From: Bacteriovoracaceae bacterium
GTDB taxonomy: Bacteria > Bdellovibrionota > Bacteriovoracia > Bacteriovoracales > Bacteriovoracaceae
Direction: 5' to 3'
Assembly (NCBI GenBank): GCA_947450475.1
Contig: CANFVK010000001.1
Span: 124,001-188,000 of the forward strand
DNA: 64,000 bases
The notes beneath the pieces are model-generated. The model saw only the letters and a list, made by a program, of their open reading frames with translations. It was not told the DNA's origin and did no database searches. A program made the translations under genes and the position numbers. Position 1 is the stretch's first letter, and each line of letters opens with the position of its first letter. Positions 43,562 through 53,535 of the stretch are shown one piece after another.

Positions 43562-44695
43562 ATGACAATAGTTAATTTAAAAAATAAAATGATTATCTTA
43601 CTTTCAAAGCAGTATGCCTCTATTGGGGGACAAGCCGTGATCGAAGGGGTCATGATGAGATCTCCCAATGCTTTTGTAGTAGCGGTGCGAAAGCCCGATG
43701 GAACTATACGTTTGAGACGCGATCAGTGGTTTGGACTTTCCCAAAAGCTTTCATTTCTCAAAAAGCCTTTCTTGCGTGGAGTTCTAGTCTTAATTGAAAC
43801 GATGGCCAACGGAGTTGTATCGCTAAATTACTCTGCCAACATTGCTCTAGATGAAGAGAATAAAAAAAATGCTTTAAAGAAAGGGATGAGTGAAGGTGAA
43901 TACGAAGCTCAAAAAAAATCTAAAGAGAAAGTTAATTTTGAAACATTTGTTTCAATCGCTTTTTCGTTTGTTTTTGGAATAGGACTATTTGTTTTTGTTC
44001 CTCACGCTTTGACGGCGGTCATCGAAAAAATGTCAGGAGCCAAGTGGGATTTGCAAAGCTGGCAATTCCACGCCATTGATGGAACTATTAAAGCTTTTAT
44101 CTTTCTTACGTATATTTATCTCATCAGTTTTCTTCCTGATATAAAAAAAGTTTTTCAATATCATGGAGCGGAACATAAGTCGATTTCGACTTTTGAAGCG
44201 GGTGAAGAATTAACCATTACAAATGCAAAAAAATTCCCAACTTTTCATCCTCGATGTGGGACGACTTTTATTTTTTTCTTGATGTTTGTTTCAATTATTT
44301 TATTCGCAATCATTTTTGCATTGATTCCGATCGGAGCTGGTGCTCCTGTAGTTTTAAAGCATCTATACGCAATGCTATTTAAGGTTGCACTAACTTTTCC
44401 GATTGCTGGTATATCATATGAATTAATAAAATTTGTGGGGAAAGATCCCAACTCTGCTTTGGGATTGATTATGAGTTACCCGGGTAGACTCTTGCAAAAG
44501 TTGACCACCAAAGAGCCAGATGATCTTCAACTTGAAGTAGCCTTGGCTTCGATAAAAGCAGTCCTTTTCCTAGAGGAAAAATATAATTTAAAAGAGGCTG
44601 AAGCTAAAAAAATTTCAGTTGATGAAATCGATTTCAACTCCATCGCCGATATTGAAAGCAGTAATTTAAAACTTAAAGATTTTATAGAAGGCTAA
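43562..44695 (+). CDS. DUF1385 membrane protein
   Basis: 377 residues. The family mark GGQAVIEGVMMRSPNAF is near residue 20, with HGAEHKSISTFEAGEELTITNAKKFP and FHPRCGTTFIFF further on, and five to six membrane segments follow. Its function is unknown, but it often sits between rho and prfA, as here. It starts nine bases after rho and is four bases from prfA, so it belongs to the same operon. Confidence 0.9.
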   Translation: MTIVNLKNKMIILLSKQYASIGGQAVIEGVMMRSPNAFVVAVRKPDGTIRLRRDQWFGLSQKLSFLKKPFLRGVLVLIETMANGVVSLNYSANIALDEENKKNALKKGMSEGEYEAQKKSKEKVNFETFVSIAFSFVFGIGLFVFVPHALTAVIEKMSGAKWDLQSWQFHAIDGTIKAFIFLTYIYLISFLPDIKKVFQYHGAEHKSISTFEAGEELTITNAKKFPTFHPRCGTTFIFFLMFVSIILFAIIFALIPIGAGAPVVLKHLYAMLFKVALTFPIAGISYELIKFVGKDPNSALGLIMSYPGRLLQKLTTKEPDDLQLEVALASIKAVLFLEEKYNLKEAEAKKISVDEIDFNSIADIESSNLKLKDFIEG

Positions 44696-44698
44696 TTC

Positions 44699-45772
44699 AT
44701 GTCAATGTTTGATAAATTGGAAGCTGTTATTTCGCGCTACGAGCAACTAACCGAAAAGTTGGCTGATCCAAGTATTTATGATCGACAAAAAGAATTTAAA
44801 GACATTTCTTCTGAGCGATCTAGCATTGAAGAAGTCGTGGTTGCCTACAGAGAGTATAAAAAAATAAAAGCAGATCTCGATGGTTCAAAAGAAATTCTTC
44901 GCAATGAAAAAGATGAAGATCTAAGAGAAATGGCCAAGGCGGAACTTGCTGAGCTTGAAGCGCAAGTAACACCGATGGAAGAAAAATTAAAATTACTTCT
45001 TTTGCCAAAAGATCCTCTTGATGACCGCAACGTCATCATGGAAATGCGGGCAGGAGCAGGAGGAGATGAAGCTTCAATTTTTGTCGCGGATATGTTTCGT
45101 TTATATCAAAATTATTTTCGACATTTAGGCTATAAAACTGAAGTTGATTCGATGTCTGAAGGTGATCAAGGTCTAAAAGAAATCATTTTCACAGTAACAG
45201 GCGAGAAAGTTTATTCGAAACTAAAATGGGAAGCTGGAGTTCATCGTGTTCAACGTGTTCCAAAGACTGAAACTATGGGCCGGGTCCATACCTCAACCAT
45301 TACCATCGCAGTTATGCCAGAAGTGGATGAAGTTGAATTTGAACTCAATCCTAACGATCTTCGCATTGATGTTTACCGCTCTGGCGGTTCTGGAGGACAG
45401 TCAGTTAACACAACCGATTCAGCCGTTCGTATAACTCATATTCCAACTGGAATGTCAGTTGCTAATCAGGATCAAAAATCGCAATTAAAAAATAAAGAAA
45501 AAGCGATGAAGATCCTTCGCTCGCGTATTTATGAGCAAATGGTAAAAGCTCAAAAAGATGAAATCGACAGTGAGCGCAGAGGACAAATTGGCGAAGGTGA
45601 TCGTTCAGAAAAAATTAGAACTTATAATTACCCACAGAATAGAATTTCTGATCATCGCATAGGACTCACTGTACATAATTTGGACGGAGTTATGAATGGT
45701 GATTTGGGGGGAATCACTGATGCTCTTATTGCTCATCATCAAGCAGAGTTGATGAAGGGACAAGAGGACTAG
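44699..45772 (+). CDS. prfA: Peptide chain release factor 1
   Basis: 357 residues. The GGQ motif (about residues 232-234) is in RSGGSGGQSVNTTDS. The anticodon-mimic region, just ahead of HRVQRVPKTETMGRVHTST, fits RF1 (UAA/UAG) rather than RF2. Four bases after DUF1385; its stop codon overlaps the prmC start by one base, as expected for the enzyme that methylates it. Confidence 0.96.
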   Translation: MSMFDKLEAVISRYEQLTEKLADPSIYDRQKEFKDISSERSSIEEVVVAYREYKKIKADLDGSKEILRNEKDEDLREMAKAELAELEAQVTPMEEKLKLLLLPKDPLDDRNVIMEMRAGAGGDEASIFVADMFRLYQNYFRHLGYKTEVDSMSEGDQGLKEIIFTVTGEKVYSKLKWEAGVHRVQRVPKTETMGRVHTSTITIAVMPEVDEVEFELNPNDLRIDVYRSGGSGGQSVNTTDSAVRITHIPTGMSVANQDQKSQLKNKEKAMKILRSRIYEQMVKAQKDEIDSERRGQIGEGDRSEKIRTYNYPQNRISDHRIGLTVHNLDGVMNGDLGGITDALIAHHQAELMKGQED

Positions 45773-46665
45773 TGGCACTTCAGATTTTGGGGGATTACTT
45801 AAATACTTTTTTTCAAGAAGAAAAAAAAGCACTTCTCGCTCAATATCCTGGACTTAATTTGCATCGATTGCGCCAAGACATAAAACTTCATGCCTTTTTA
45901 AACGGCATTGATTCAGAAGAATTATTTGAATTTCCTTATTTACCACACAGACGGCACCCCTTTACGATTTTTTTTAGCAAGCTCAGAGAAGGTATTCCTC
46001 TTGAATATATCACTGGTTATTCTTATTTTTTTCGTTCGCATTTCAGGGTGACCCAAGATGTTCTGATTCCAAGAAGTGAAACTGAGATTTTAGTGGAGTT
46101 AGCACTACAAGAAATTCAGAAAAATTATAAGAACAAAAAATGCAGAGTCGCCGATATTGGCACCGGTTCTGGAGTTATAGGTCTGACCTTGCTGATGGAG
46201 AGCTTGTCTCCCATTGAACTAATCGCAAGTGATCTTTCAGAAAAGGCACTCAATTTGGCCCATGAAAATTATTTTAACCTCTCTTACGCAATCGCTCCAA
46301 TGCACAAAGTTCAATTCGTGCTTAGTGATAGATTAAATAATATTGATGGTGAATTTGACTTGATTCTTTCAAACCCTCCCTATATAAAAAAAGTAAAAGA
46401 TCGGTTAGGAGTTCACCAACAAGTTATCAAGTACGAACCTCCAATGGCACTTTTTTTGGAGGATGATTTTTACGATAATTGGTTTGAGGATTTTTTTCAA
46501 AATATTTATTTGCAACTTGCACCCAATGGAATGAGTTTGCTTGAAGGACACGAAGATCACCTCGGGATGTTGGAAACAATGGCTTTGAAGGTTGGTTTTA
46601 GAAAGACAGAAGTGATAAATGATTTTACTGGCAGAAAACGCTTTTTAAGACTGAGAAAGGACTAA
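45772..46665 (+). CDS. prmC: Peptide chain release factor glutamine methyltransferase
   Basis: 297 residues. Start is GTG at 45772, sharing a base with the prfA stop. SAM-binding VADIGTGSGVIGLTLL and the NPPYIKK motif (NPPY at about 201-204) identify PrmC, which methylates the Gln of the GGQ motif in release factors. The YFFRSHFRVTQDVLIPRSETE segment is the family substrate loop. Followed by murA after 12 bases. Confidence 0.93.
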   Translation: MALQILGDYLNTFFQEEKKALLAQYPGLNLHRLRQDIKLHAFLNGIDSEELFEFPYLPHRRHPFTIFFSKLREGIPLEYITGYSYFFRSHFRVTQDVLIPRSETEILVELALQEIQKNYKNKKCRVADIGTGSGVIGLTLLMESLSPIELIASDLSEKALNLAHENYFNLSYAIAPMHKVQFVLSDRLNNIDGEFDLILSNPPYIKKVKDRLGVHQQVIKYEPPMALFLEDDFYDNWFEDFFQNIYLQLAPNGMSLLEGHEDHLGMLETMALKVGFRKTEVINDFTGRKRFLRLRKD

Positions 46666-46677
46666 TAGAGGAATATT

Positions 46678-47928
46678 ATGGATAAACTAATTGTGACTGG
46701 ACCTTGTACTTTAGATGGTCGTGTTCGTATCTCTCGTGCTAAGAATGCCTATTTGCCAATTCTCGCCGCGGTTCTTTTGTCGGATAAGCCCATCCATCTA
46801 AAAAATATTCCAGAACTTCAAGATATAAAAACCATGATTAAACTTCTTTCAAATCTGGGAGTGAAGGTAGAGAAAAAAGGTGAGTTCACAACTTTTGATG
46901 CCTCCCAGTTAAATTCTCACGAAGCCACTTACGATTTAGTGAAAACTATGCGCGCTTCAATTTTTGTTCTGGGGCCTTTGTTGGCAAGAATGAAAAAAGC
47001 TAAAGTTTCTTTGCCTGGTGGGTGTGCGATTGGCACTAGGCCAATTGATCTGCATTTAACCAATTTAGAAAAATTAGGTTGTGTGATTAATTTAAAATCA
47101 GGTTATGTTGAAGCTCAAGTTGAAAAAATGAAAGGAGTGCATCTGACACTTGCTTTTCCTTCGGTTGGAGCGACTGAGAATTTAATGATGGCTTCTGTTT
47201 TTACTGACGGTGTCACCGTAATTGAAAACGCAGCACTTGAGCCGGAGATTGATGATTTGGCGCACTTTCTAAATGCAATGGGAGCCAAAATATCGGGAAT
47301 TGGCACTAAGGCGATTACGATAACAGGTGTGATGTCCTTTCACGAGGTCTCCTATGAAGCCATTGGAGATCGAATTGAAGCTTCAACTTATTTAATGGCT
47401 GCATTGGCCACTGGATCTAAGATAACGATTGAAGGAGTTAATCCTCGCCATCTGGATTTTGTGATTGAAACCTTAGTACAAATGGGAGCTGAAATTGAAA
47501 CGACAGAAGATAGTATTGCGGTCTCTGGCAAGAATTTAAAAGGATGTAACATAGACACTGCTCCTTTTCCTGGATTTCCTACTGATGCTCAAGCTCAACT
47601 GATTGCCCTATGTACTTTGGTAAAGGGGACATCAGTTATTACTGAAAATATTTTTGAAAATCGTTTTATGCATGTTCCCGAATTAATTCGTTTGGGGGCC
47701 AATATTACTCTAAAGGGTAAATCGGCGATAATTGAGGGAGGAACTGATCTTACCGCAGCTCCAGTTATGTGTACTGATTTGCGGGCTTCTGCTGCTCTCA
47801 TTATTGCGGCTTTAGCAACCAAGGGGGAAACTGAAATTCAACGAGTCTATCATCTAGATCGAGGCTATGAGAAATTAGAAGAAAAGCTAACCAAGCTTGG
47901 TGCCAAAATAAAGAGAGTAAAAGGATAG
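46678..47928 (+). CDS. murA: UDP-N-acetylglucosamine 1-carboxyvinyltransferase
   Basis: 416 residues, EPSP-synthase fold. RAKNAYLPILAA (Lys22, Asn23), the catalytic Cys116 in LPGGCAIGTRPID, and DLRASAALIIAAL are all in place, so fosfomycin-type Cys chemistry is preserved. It makes the first committed precursor of peptidoglycan. Twelve bases from prmC, three bases from the HIT gene. Confidence 0.96.
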   Translation: MDKLIVTGPCTLDGRVRISRAKNAYLPILAAVLLSDKPIHLKNIPELQDIKTMIKLLSNLGVKVEKKGEFTTFDASQLNSHEATYDLVKTMRASIFVLGPLLARMKKAKVSLPGGCAIGTRPIDLHLTNLEKLGCVINLKSGYVEAQVEKMKGVHLTLAFPSVGATENLMMASVFTDGVTVIENAALEPEIDDLAHFLNAMGAKISGIGTKAITITGVMSFHEVSYEAIGDRIEASTYLMAALATGSKITIEGVNPRHLDFVIETLVQMGAEIETTEDSIAVSGKNLKGCNIDTAPFPGFPTDAQAQLIALCTLVKGTSVITENIFENRFMHVPELIRLGANITLKGKSAIIEGGTDLTAAPVMCTDLRASAALIIAALATKGETEIQRVYHLDRGYEKLEEKLTKLGAKIKRVKG

Positions 47929-47930
47929 TT

Positions 47931-48281
47931 ATGAGTGTAAATTGTTTGTTTTGTAAAATTTTAAAAAACGAAATTTCTTCCCAAAAAGTATTTGAGAATG
48001 AAAAAGTTTTTGCTTTTTACGACATACACCCTCAGGCCCAAACTCACATTCTATTTATTCATCGCAATCATACCAAAGATATAAATGAGATGAGTTCAGA
48101 TGCTCAAAGCATCGCTGATATTTTTCAAGCTATCGCTCAATTTACGGCAGAAAGTGATTTGGCTCAAAATGGATTTCGAGTGGTTACTAATAGTGGCGCT
48201 CACGCCGGTCAAACTGTCTTCCATACTCATTTTCATCTTTTGGGCGGCGGTCCACTTGGACAATTTGGTCAGCGCTCCTAA
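47931..48281 (+). CDS. hinT: HIT-family nucleotide-binding protein
   Basis: 116 residues. NCLFCKILKNEISSQKVFENE is the usual HinT start (with C-x2-C), and HTHFHLLGG is the HxHxHxx catalytic motif. HinT hydrolyses adenosine phosphoramidates. Start three bases after murA, so it closes the rho run. There is no intrinsic terminator that I can identify in the 107 bases after it. Confidence 0.9.
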   Translation: MSVNCLFCKILKNEISSQKVFENEKVFAFYDIHPQAQTHILFIHRNHTKDINEMSSDAQSIADIFQAIAQFTAESDLAQNGFRVVTNSGAHAGQTVFHTHFHLLGGGPLGQFGQRS

Positions 48282-48388
48282 TTTCGTATTTCATTTTGGA
48301 AATTTATAACGCCTTTTATAGGTTAATTTAATTATTTTTAAATTTATTAAGTTAAATAATTCTCCTGAAAAACTAAAGGAGAAAAAAG

Positions 48389-49456
48389 ATGAAATGGTTA
48401 TTAGTCTGTTTAACTACTTTTGAGCTGTTGGGGTGTGATCCGCAAAATCAGACCAAAGGGAATAAAAAAATTATTTTTGATAGTCAGCCTCACTTGGTGA
48501 TTCATCACGAGAAAGATCAGTCTCTACTAAGGCGCAAACTTTTAAATCTCGTTTTAAGAAAACACTTTAATGATAAAAGTTATCTTCGCGAAGAGGAGAA
48601 AATCAAAAATGGTGATGAGTTTAAATTAGTGGCGGCTGATTTTTCAATGTCGGCTAAAGAAATGCAACAGTATCGAGTTATGAGAAATAAGTGTGCCGAG
48701 ATCATTGTCTCATTCATGGATCGAATTGAAATTTATTTTGTTCCAGAAAATATTTCTCGTGAAAGTGCAGTTGAACAAATAAATATTTTCCCAGACAGTG
48801 AAGCTCAATTCACTTGGGTTAATAATGAGAATACATTGTTGAAAAGATCAGAAGTGAGTTTTTTGGCTAGTTCAACAAATCAAGAAGTCTTAGAAAATGA
48901 TAGTCATTTTTTTAAAGAAGAAATCAGCCTAGGTGAAAAATTTCTAGATAAAAAAATCACTATTTCTAGTTTGCAGAAAATAAAAATGGTTATTGAATCA
49001 ACATTGTTTGATAAAGAAGCAGTCGTAGTTCATGAGGTAGGCAAAAGATTAAAGTGCACGAAGGATATGCAGGAAGCTGACTTATGCGAACCTTGTGATT
49101 ATAAAATTAAAAGACCTTCTGGAAAAGAAATTGCCCATTTCCCCAAAAGCATTCAAGATCTACACTTAAATCTGCTCATAAATGGAAAAGAGGTAATGCT
49201 TCAAAACTTCGTTAATCAAGAATTAGATAATGGAAAATGGATATTTTTTTTGGATTTTTCTCTCATCGCTCGAGATCATGATGAGATTTCTTTGCAATGG
49301 AAGTCCGTAGCTTTCGCTCCTCAGGTAGAAATGGTTACGCCATTTGATTATGGACCAAATTGTCGTCAGGAAAAATTCAACGCAGTCCTGGATTTAACTG
49401 GAAGAATTGTTTCCAAAATGACTTTAGAAATATCTGGAAGAAATCTTCATCTTTAA
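48389..49456 (+). CDS. Lipoprotein of unknown family
   Basis: 355 residues. A lipobox ELLGC ends a short signal peptide (Cys16). The mature part is beta and alpha mixed and has a CTKDMQEADLCEPCDY cluster of three cysteines and a GPNC near the end. No known domain is recognised. AAAGGAG precedes the ATG. It is followed at once by a strong terminator, so it is a single-gene unit. Confidence 0.7.
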   Translation: MKWLLVCLTTFELLGCDPQNQTKGNKKIIFDSQPHLVIHHEKDQSLLRRKLLNLVLRKHFNDKSYLREEEKIKNGDEFKLVAADFSMSAKEMQQYRVMRNKCAEIIVSFMDRIEIYFVPENISRESAVEQINIFPDSEAQFTWVNNENTLLKRSEVSFLASSTNQEVLENDSHFFKEEISLGEKFLDKKITISSLQKIKMVIESTLFDKEAVVVHEVGKRLKCTKDMQEADLCEPCDYKIKRPSGKEIAHFPKSIQDLHLNLLINGKEVMLQNFVNQELDNGKWIFFLDFSLIARDHDEISLQWKSVAFAPQVEMVTPFDYGPNCRQEKFNAVLDLTGRIVSKMTLEISGRNLHL

Positions 49457-49460
49457 AATA

Positions 49461-49484
49461 AAAAAGCCCAGGGATGGGCTTTTT
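49461..49484. terminator. Bidirectional intrinsic terminator
   Basis: A 10-base stem (AAAAAGCCCA 49461-49470 with TGGGCTTTTT 49475-49484) and a 4-base GGGA loop, with T-runs on both strands between convergent genes ending at 49456 and 49488. Confidence 0.88.
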
Positions 49485-49487
49485 TAT

Positions 49488-50237
49488 TTACATATTTAAA
49501 CCTTCAAAAAGGGAGTTGAGTAAAACTTTTTGCAAACGTGTAAGTTGAAAAATGTTTGCCATAACTATCACAGGGCTTTTTTTAATTGCTCCACAAAGTA
49601 CAACTTGGCCTTTTTCTTTATTGTATTCTGTAATTTGCATAGAATTCGAAAATTCTTTTTCATAACTTTTTAAAATTTGATCGTCTATTTCATCGCATGA
49701 AGTGAGTTCTGGAAATCTTTCACCCTGAACTTTTACTTTAACTAGTTTATTTTTTTCATTTTCATTTTTAGATTTAATAATGTCATTGTAGATTAATTTT
49801 AAATCAGAAGCTCCAAGATTGGATTTTAATAAGAACCACAATTCTTCGAAAAATCCGGCCCTATCATTTGGCCAAAGCCCCAGAAGATGATTTCTAATTT
49901 TGAATAATTCTTCGATTAACGAGAGATTATTTTGAAGAACCCAGTTCTCTCGCATTTTATCAAATATTTTTTTACCGTCTTCATATCCAAGATTTTCAAA
50001 TTGATCCGCATTGATTCCAAATTCTTCATGAGATCGTACAGGATAAAATTTTATTTCACTTTCAAAACCTGCTAGAAAATCATCACTTTTTAAATTTTCA
50101 GCAAAAATTAGACCTTGAATTGGATATTGCTTGGCTTCGCTCAAGTCAATAATCTTGTTGTTGGCAGAATCATTGAATTTAAAATGGCGAAGAATGCCTT
50201 GCTGATTATTTTTTGTATATAAAAGCTTAAAGTCCAT
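49488..50237 (-). CDS. Cytoplasmic protein of unknown family
   Basis: 249 residues, no signal peptide or membrane segment. It begins MDFKLLYTKNNQQGILRHFK, a beta-rich looking start, with helical parts in the middle (EEFGINADQFENLGYEDG) and SCDEIDD near 180. No family recognised. Convergent with the lipoprotein gene across the terminator; about 135 bases separate its start from the next plus-strand gene. Confidence 0.6.
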   Translation of the reverse strand: MDFKLLYTKNNQQGILRHFKFNDSANNKIIDLSEAKQYPIQGLIFAENLKSDDFLAGFESEIKFYPVRSHEEFGINADQFENLGYEDGKKIFDKMRENWVLQNNLSLIEELFKIRNHLLGLWPNDRAGFFEELWFLLKSNLGASDLKLIYNDIIKSKNENEKNKLVKVKVQGERFPELTSCDEIDDQILKSYEKEFSNSMQITEYNKEKGQVVLCGAIKKSPVIVMANIFQLTRLQKVLLNSLFEGLNM

Positions 50238-50371
50238 GGTTTCCCTTTGGCCGGTTAAAATCCGATAGTTTGAGTTGGATACAAGTGTAGCTCATGATTG
50301 GTTTATTGGGAATGTCTTGCTAGGTAAAATTTGGACATTTCTCCTTTTTTTAAAGCTCGTATACACTGAAA

Positions 50372-51028
50372 ATGATGAAGTTTTTCATAATTAGCCTCTT
50401 CTTTTTACTACTGCCATGGAGGGCCATGACCCAAGATGAGCACTATTTTAGGCAAATCTTTTCTGGAGAACTGGCAAGAAAAGAAGATACTAAAATCGAT
50501 AAAAAATATTATTCATTCGTCCACGGTCCTTATTATGATTTAGATTTGAACTTTGATTTAAATCCTGAACAGTTGCTCTTTGTTAAAAAAGATGGTGAAG
50601 ACTGGATAGAGATTTATCAAACAGATAAAATTGGTAAAAGGCAGAAAATTTTTTCTTATCATTTTGACAATATCGGTTTCGATTCAGAGCTCTATCGGAT
50701 CGAGTTTAAGAAAATTTCAACCCTGACTTCAATTTTAATTCTTTATTATTTTGAAGGACACAGCCGTTATGTGCAATCTCAATCTACAGCTAGAATTTAT
50801 GTAGTTTCTTTCGATAATAATGATCTTAAAACAATGAAAGCTTTTAAGGGACCAGCTTTTTATGAAGAATATAAGTCTCTAAAGGGTCATTACCATTTAA
50901 GAAATTATCAAATCTACTTAGAAGATTTAAATCATGATAACGTAAAAGAGTTAATTGTTAAATACAATCAAACAAGCCAAGTCTTTATTTACGATGGCAA
51001 CGGATTGTGGAAAACTTTTCGCAATTAA
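50372..51028 (+). CDS. Secreted protein with a VCBS/FG-GAP-like segment
   Basis: 218 residues, with a signal peptide (cleavage near RAMTQ, about residue 20). Near the C-terminus EDLNHDNVKELIVKY resembles the calcium-binding loop of FG-GAP/VCBS repeats, followed by an IYDGNGLW unit. The central part is beta-rich. The start codon could be the first or second of two adjacent ATGs (50372, 50375). No family is recognised. Confidence 0.65.
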   Translation: MMKFFIISLFFLLLPWRAMTQDEHYFRQIFSGELARKEDTKIDKKYYSFVHGPYYDLDLNFDLNPEQLLFVKKDGEDWIEIYQTDKIGKRQKIFSYHFDNIGFDSELYRIEFKKISTLTSILILYYFEGHSRYVQSQSTARIYVVSFDNNDLKTMKAFKGPAFYEEYKSLKGHYHLRNYQIYLEDLNHDNVKELIVKYNQTSQVFIYDGNGLWKTFRN

Positions 51029-51031
51029 TTT

Positions 51032-51484
51032 CTAAGAAGCTTTCGGAAAGTCCTGATCCTCATCATCATATTCACTTTCATTAACAGCATTTTTGTAATT
51101 TTTGAACTGGTATGTTTTGTGGTAGTAACCTTTGTTTTCAATACTGACTTCAGATTTTAGTTTTTTGGCGATGACGATCCAAAGAGCAAGTGGAAGAGCT
51201 AACAAAAAGATGAGAGGCCCTAAGTAACTTGCTGAAGATTTTGGGCTGCTTTTTGGTGAAGTTATGGTGGCAGGAACTCTTTTACTTTGAGTGCTAGTAG
51301 AATTTGTATGATTAAAGTCGAAACCTCTTGCCGGTCCTTCAGCTGGTCTTGGTCTATCTTCTTCAATGGATACTTCTGCCATCGGTTCTACCGAGGGAGA
51401 GCGTTGAGCAAAAGCTTGATGAATACTCAATCCAGCTGATAAAATTGTGACCAAATAGATTGCAGTAAATAGAGACTTATTCAT
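51032..51484 (-). CDS. Exported membrane-anchored protein of unknown function
   Basis: 150 residues. The ATG at 51484 follows AGGAG at seven bases; a longer TTG-initiated frame at 51490 lacks support. An N-terminal signal peptide (cleavage near FAQ, about residue 27), a Pro/Ser/Thr-rich segment of about 60 residues, one membrane span (LGPLIFLLALPLALWIVIA) and an acidic C-terminal tail. No family recognised. Confidence 0.65.
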   Translation of the reverse strand: MNKSLFTAIYLVTILSAGLSIHQAFAQRSPSVEPMAEVSIEEDRPRPAEGPARGFDFNHTNSTSTQSKRVPATITSPKSSPKSSASYLGPLIFLLALPLALWIVIAKKLKSEVSIENKGYYHKTYQFKNYKNAVNESEYDDEDQDFPKAS

Positions 51485-51567
51485 ACCCAAACTCCTGATA
51501 AAATCATATCGTCAATTTGGGTAAGAAATTAAGAAGTAATTTATTCCACTATCTTTTGGTCGGATAA

Positions 51568-52491
51568 TTAAAACAGGCCCTCTGTTGAAAGATAACGCTC
51601 ACCTGTGTCGTAACAGAATGTTAACACCCTAGATCCCTCGGGTATTTCACCAATTTTTTTTGCAATTGCCGCCAAACTTGCTCCGCTTGAAACACCTAAA
51701 AGAATGCCTTCTTTGAGTGCTGCTTGTCTTGCATAGTGATAGGCTTCATCTTTATTAATTGCAACAACACCATCAAGTAATTCTATATTTAGGATTGCTG
51801 GTATGAATCCGGCACCAATTCCTTGAAGGGGATGAGGTCCTGGCACTCCACCTGAAAGTACAGGGGATGCTTCAGGTTCAACAGCAAAAACTTTTAGATT
51901 AGAAAATTTCTTTTTTAAATGCTCAGCACATCCTGTGATGTGTCCTCCTGTGCCAACTCCAGTGATCATATAATCAAAGCCATTGGGAAAATCTTCTTCA
52001 ATTTCTAGAGCGGTAGTTTCTCGATGAATGTCGACATTTGTTTTGTTTTCAAATTGCATCGGCATCCAGGAACCTGGATTAGCAGATAGTAATTCTTGAG
52101 CTTTTTCTATGGCACCCTTCATTCCTTTTTCTCTTGGGGTAAGCACCAGCTCAGCACCATAAAGCGCCATTAAGCGGCGGCGTTCTAAACTCATACTTTC
52201 GGGCATTGTTAGAATGAGGCGATAACCTTTTACTGCAGCAACCATTGCCAAACCGACACCCGTATTGCCAGATGTTGGTTCAATGATAACTGTTTCTGGC
52301 TTAAGTTTTCCCGAAAGCTCAGCAGTTTTTATCATGGCAAGAGCAATGCGATCCTTGATGGATCCTCCCGGATTTGCTTTTTCAAGTTTCATGTAAACTT
52401 CAATATTTTTTTTATCAGCTTCAGGAAAAAGGTTATTTATTTTAATAATTGGTGTGCGACCTATACTTTCTAAAATATTATTATATTTCAT
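51568..52491 (-). CDS. cysK: Cysteine synthase A
   Basis: 307 residues, PLP fold-type II. The PLP lysine is Lys46 in NPGGSIKDR, the phosphate loop is [10 protein letters not shown], and GVSSGAS closes the active site. It makes cysteine from O-acetylserine and sulfide. Overlaps cysE by 11 bases, so the two are coupled. Confidence 0.95.
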   Translation of the reverse strand: MKYNNILESIGRTPIIKINNLFPEADKKNIEVYMKLEKANPGGSIKDRIALAMIKTAELSGKLKPETVIIEPTSGNTGVGLAMVAAVKGYRLILTMPESMSLERRRLMALYGAELVLTPREKGMKGAIEKAQELLSANPGSWMPMQFENKTNVDIHRETTALEIEEDFPNGFDYMITGVGTGGHITGCAEHLKKKFSNLKVFAVEPEASPVLSGGVPGPHPLQGIGAGFIPAILNIELLDGVVAINKDEAYHYARQAALKEGILLGVSSGASLAAIAKKIGEIPEGSRVLTFCYDTGERYLSTEGLF

Positions 52492-53332
52492 AGCTCAACT
52501 CCTCTTGTTCATTTATATTTTTTGATTGTTTGTTTAAAGTGTCGAGTTTCACTTCGCTTTTGTGGTAAACCAATGAGTATGCTGGAACACTTTTTGTCAT
52601 CCACACGTTTCCACCGATCACACTATGTTTTCCAATCACGGTTTCTCCCCCCAGTATAGTAGCTTGAGAATAAATCACACAGTGATCTTCTATGGTTGGA
52701 TGTCGTTTTGTTTTTGCTAAGCTTTTATTAACACTTAGTGCACCTAGAGTGACTCCTTGATATATTTTTACAAAATTTCCAATAATCGCCGTCTCGCCAA
52801 TCACCACGCCAGTGCCGTGGTCGATGAAAAAAGAATCTCCAATTATAGCCTTGGGGTGAATATCGATTCCAGTTTTTTGATGTGCAATTTCTGAAAGGAA
52901 GCGCGGAAGAAGTGGAATGTTTTCACAAACAAAAAAATGGGCGAGGCGATAAGTCGCAATCGCAAAAAGTCCTGGATAGCATAGAAGAATTTCCTCCAAA
53001 CTCTCTGAAGCAGGATCACCTGATTGAAGAAAATCGGCATCCAATTTTATTTTTTGTCCTATAACAATGAGTTGTTCATTGTAATTTTTAATAATGGTTG
53101 CACTTTTTTCAGAAGGTATTTTTAGAACAAGCAAAATAAGTTTAAATGATTCCAAATGATTGTTTAAAAAACTTTCTAGTGACTCCTGACTTGAGAAAAA
53201 TTGTCTAACCATCCCCGGAAAAATGAGATCAAGACTATCGGATAAGAACGTTTCTACTTTGTTTCGATCTAATCCCTGAGGATAATTTGCAAGAATTTTA
53301 TGTGAATAGATTTTTTTTGCTAAATCGCTCAT
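52481..53332 (-). CDS. cysE: Serine O-acetyltransferase
   Basis: 283 residues with an N-terminal helical domain (about 1-170) and a left-handed beta-helix acetyltransferase domain: [21 protein letters not shown] and [19 protein letters not shown] are hexapeptide repeats. It acetylates serine ahead of CysK. It is longer at the N-terminus than the short EpsC form. Upstream region (53333-53535) is shared with the divergent polyketide synthase gene. Confidence 0.93.
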   Translation of the reverse strand: MSDLAKKIYSHKILANYPQGLDRNKVETFLSDSLDLIFPGMVRQFFSSQESLESFLNNHLESFKLILLVLKIPSEKSATIIKNYNEQLIVIGQKIKLDADFLQSGDPASESLEEILLCYPGLFAIATYRLAHFFVCENIPLLPRFLSEIAHQKTGIDIHPKAIIGDSFFIDHGTGVVIGETAIIGNFVKIYQGVTLGALSVNKSLAKTKRHPTIEDHCVIYSQATILGGETVIGKHSVIGGNVWMTKSVPAYSLVYHKSEVKLDTLNKQSKNINEQEELSYEI

Positions 53333-53473
53333 GGCCCCAGATTTCCTTTAGACAGATGATAGAACTTAATAGTAGTCGAACAAAGTATTTCTCGCAATTT
53401 TAATTCATAGCCTTGTATTGATAAAAATTATGTGAAAAATAAGGCAATTATAAAAAATATCTTAAGCTTTTAT

Positions 53474-53503
53474 TTGACTTAATCACTTCGCCAAGACTAA
53501 CCT
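53474..53503 (+). promoter_or_regulatory. Probable promoter of the polyketide cassette
   Basis: TTGACT (53474-53479) and TAACCT (53498-53503) with an 18-base spacer, 33 bases before the type III polyketide synthase ATG. Confidence 0.35.
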
Positions 53504-53535
53504 CGCAACATCTAAATGTCTTGCCTGGAGGGTTT

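Noticed and set aside
48282-48388. AT-rich region after the HIT gene as a terminator
   Set aside because: Only weak AT inverted repeats (TTAATTTAATT/AAATTTATTAAG type) with no GC stem; not convincing.
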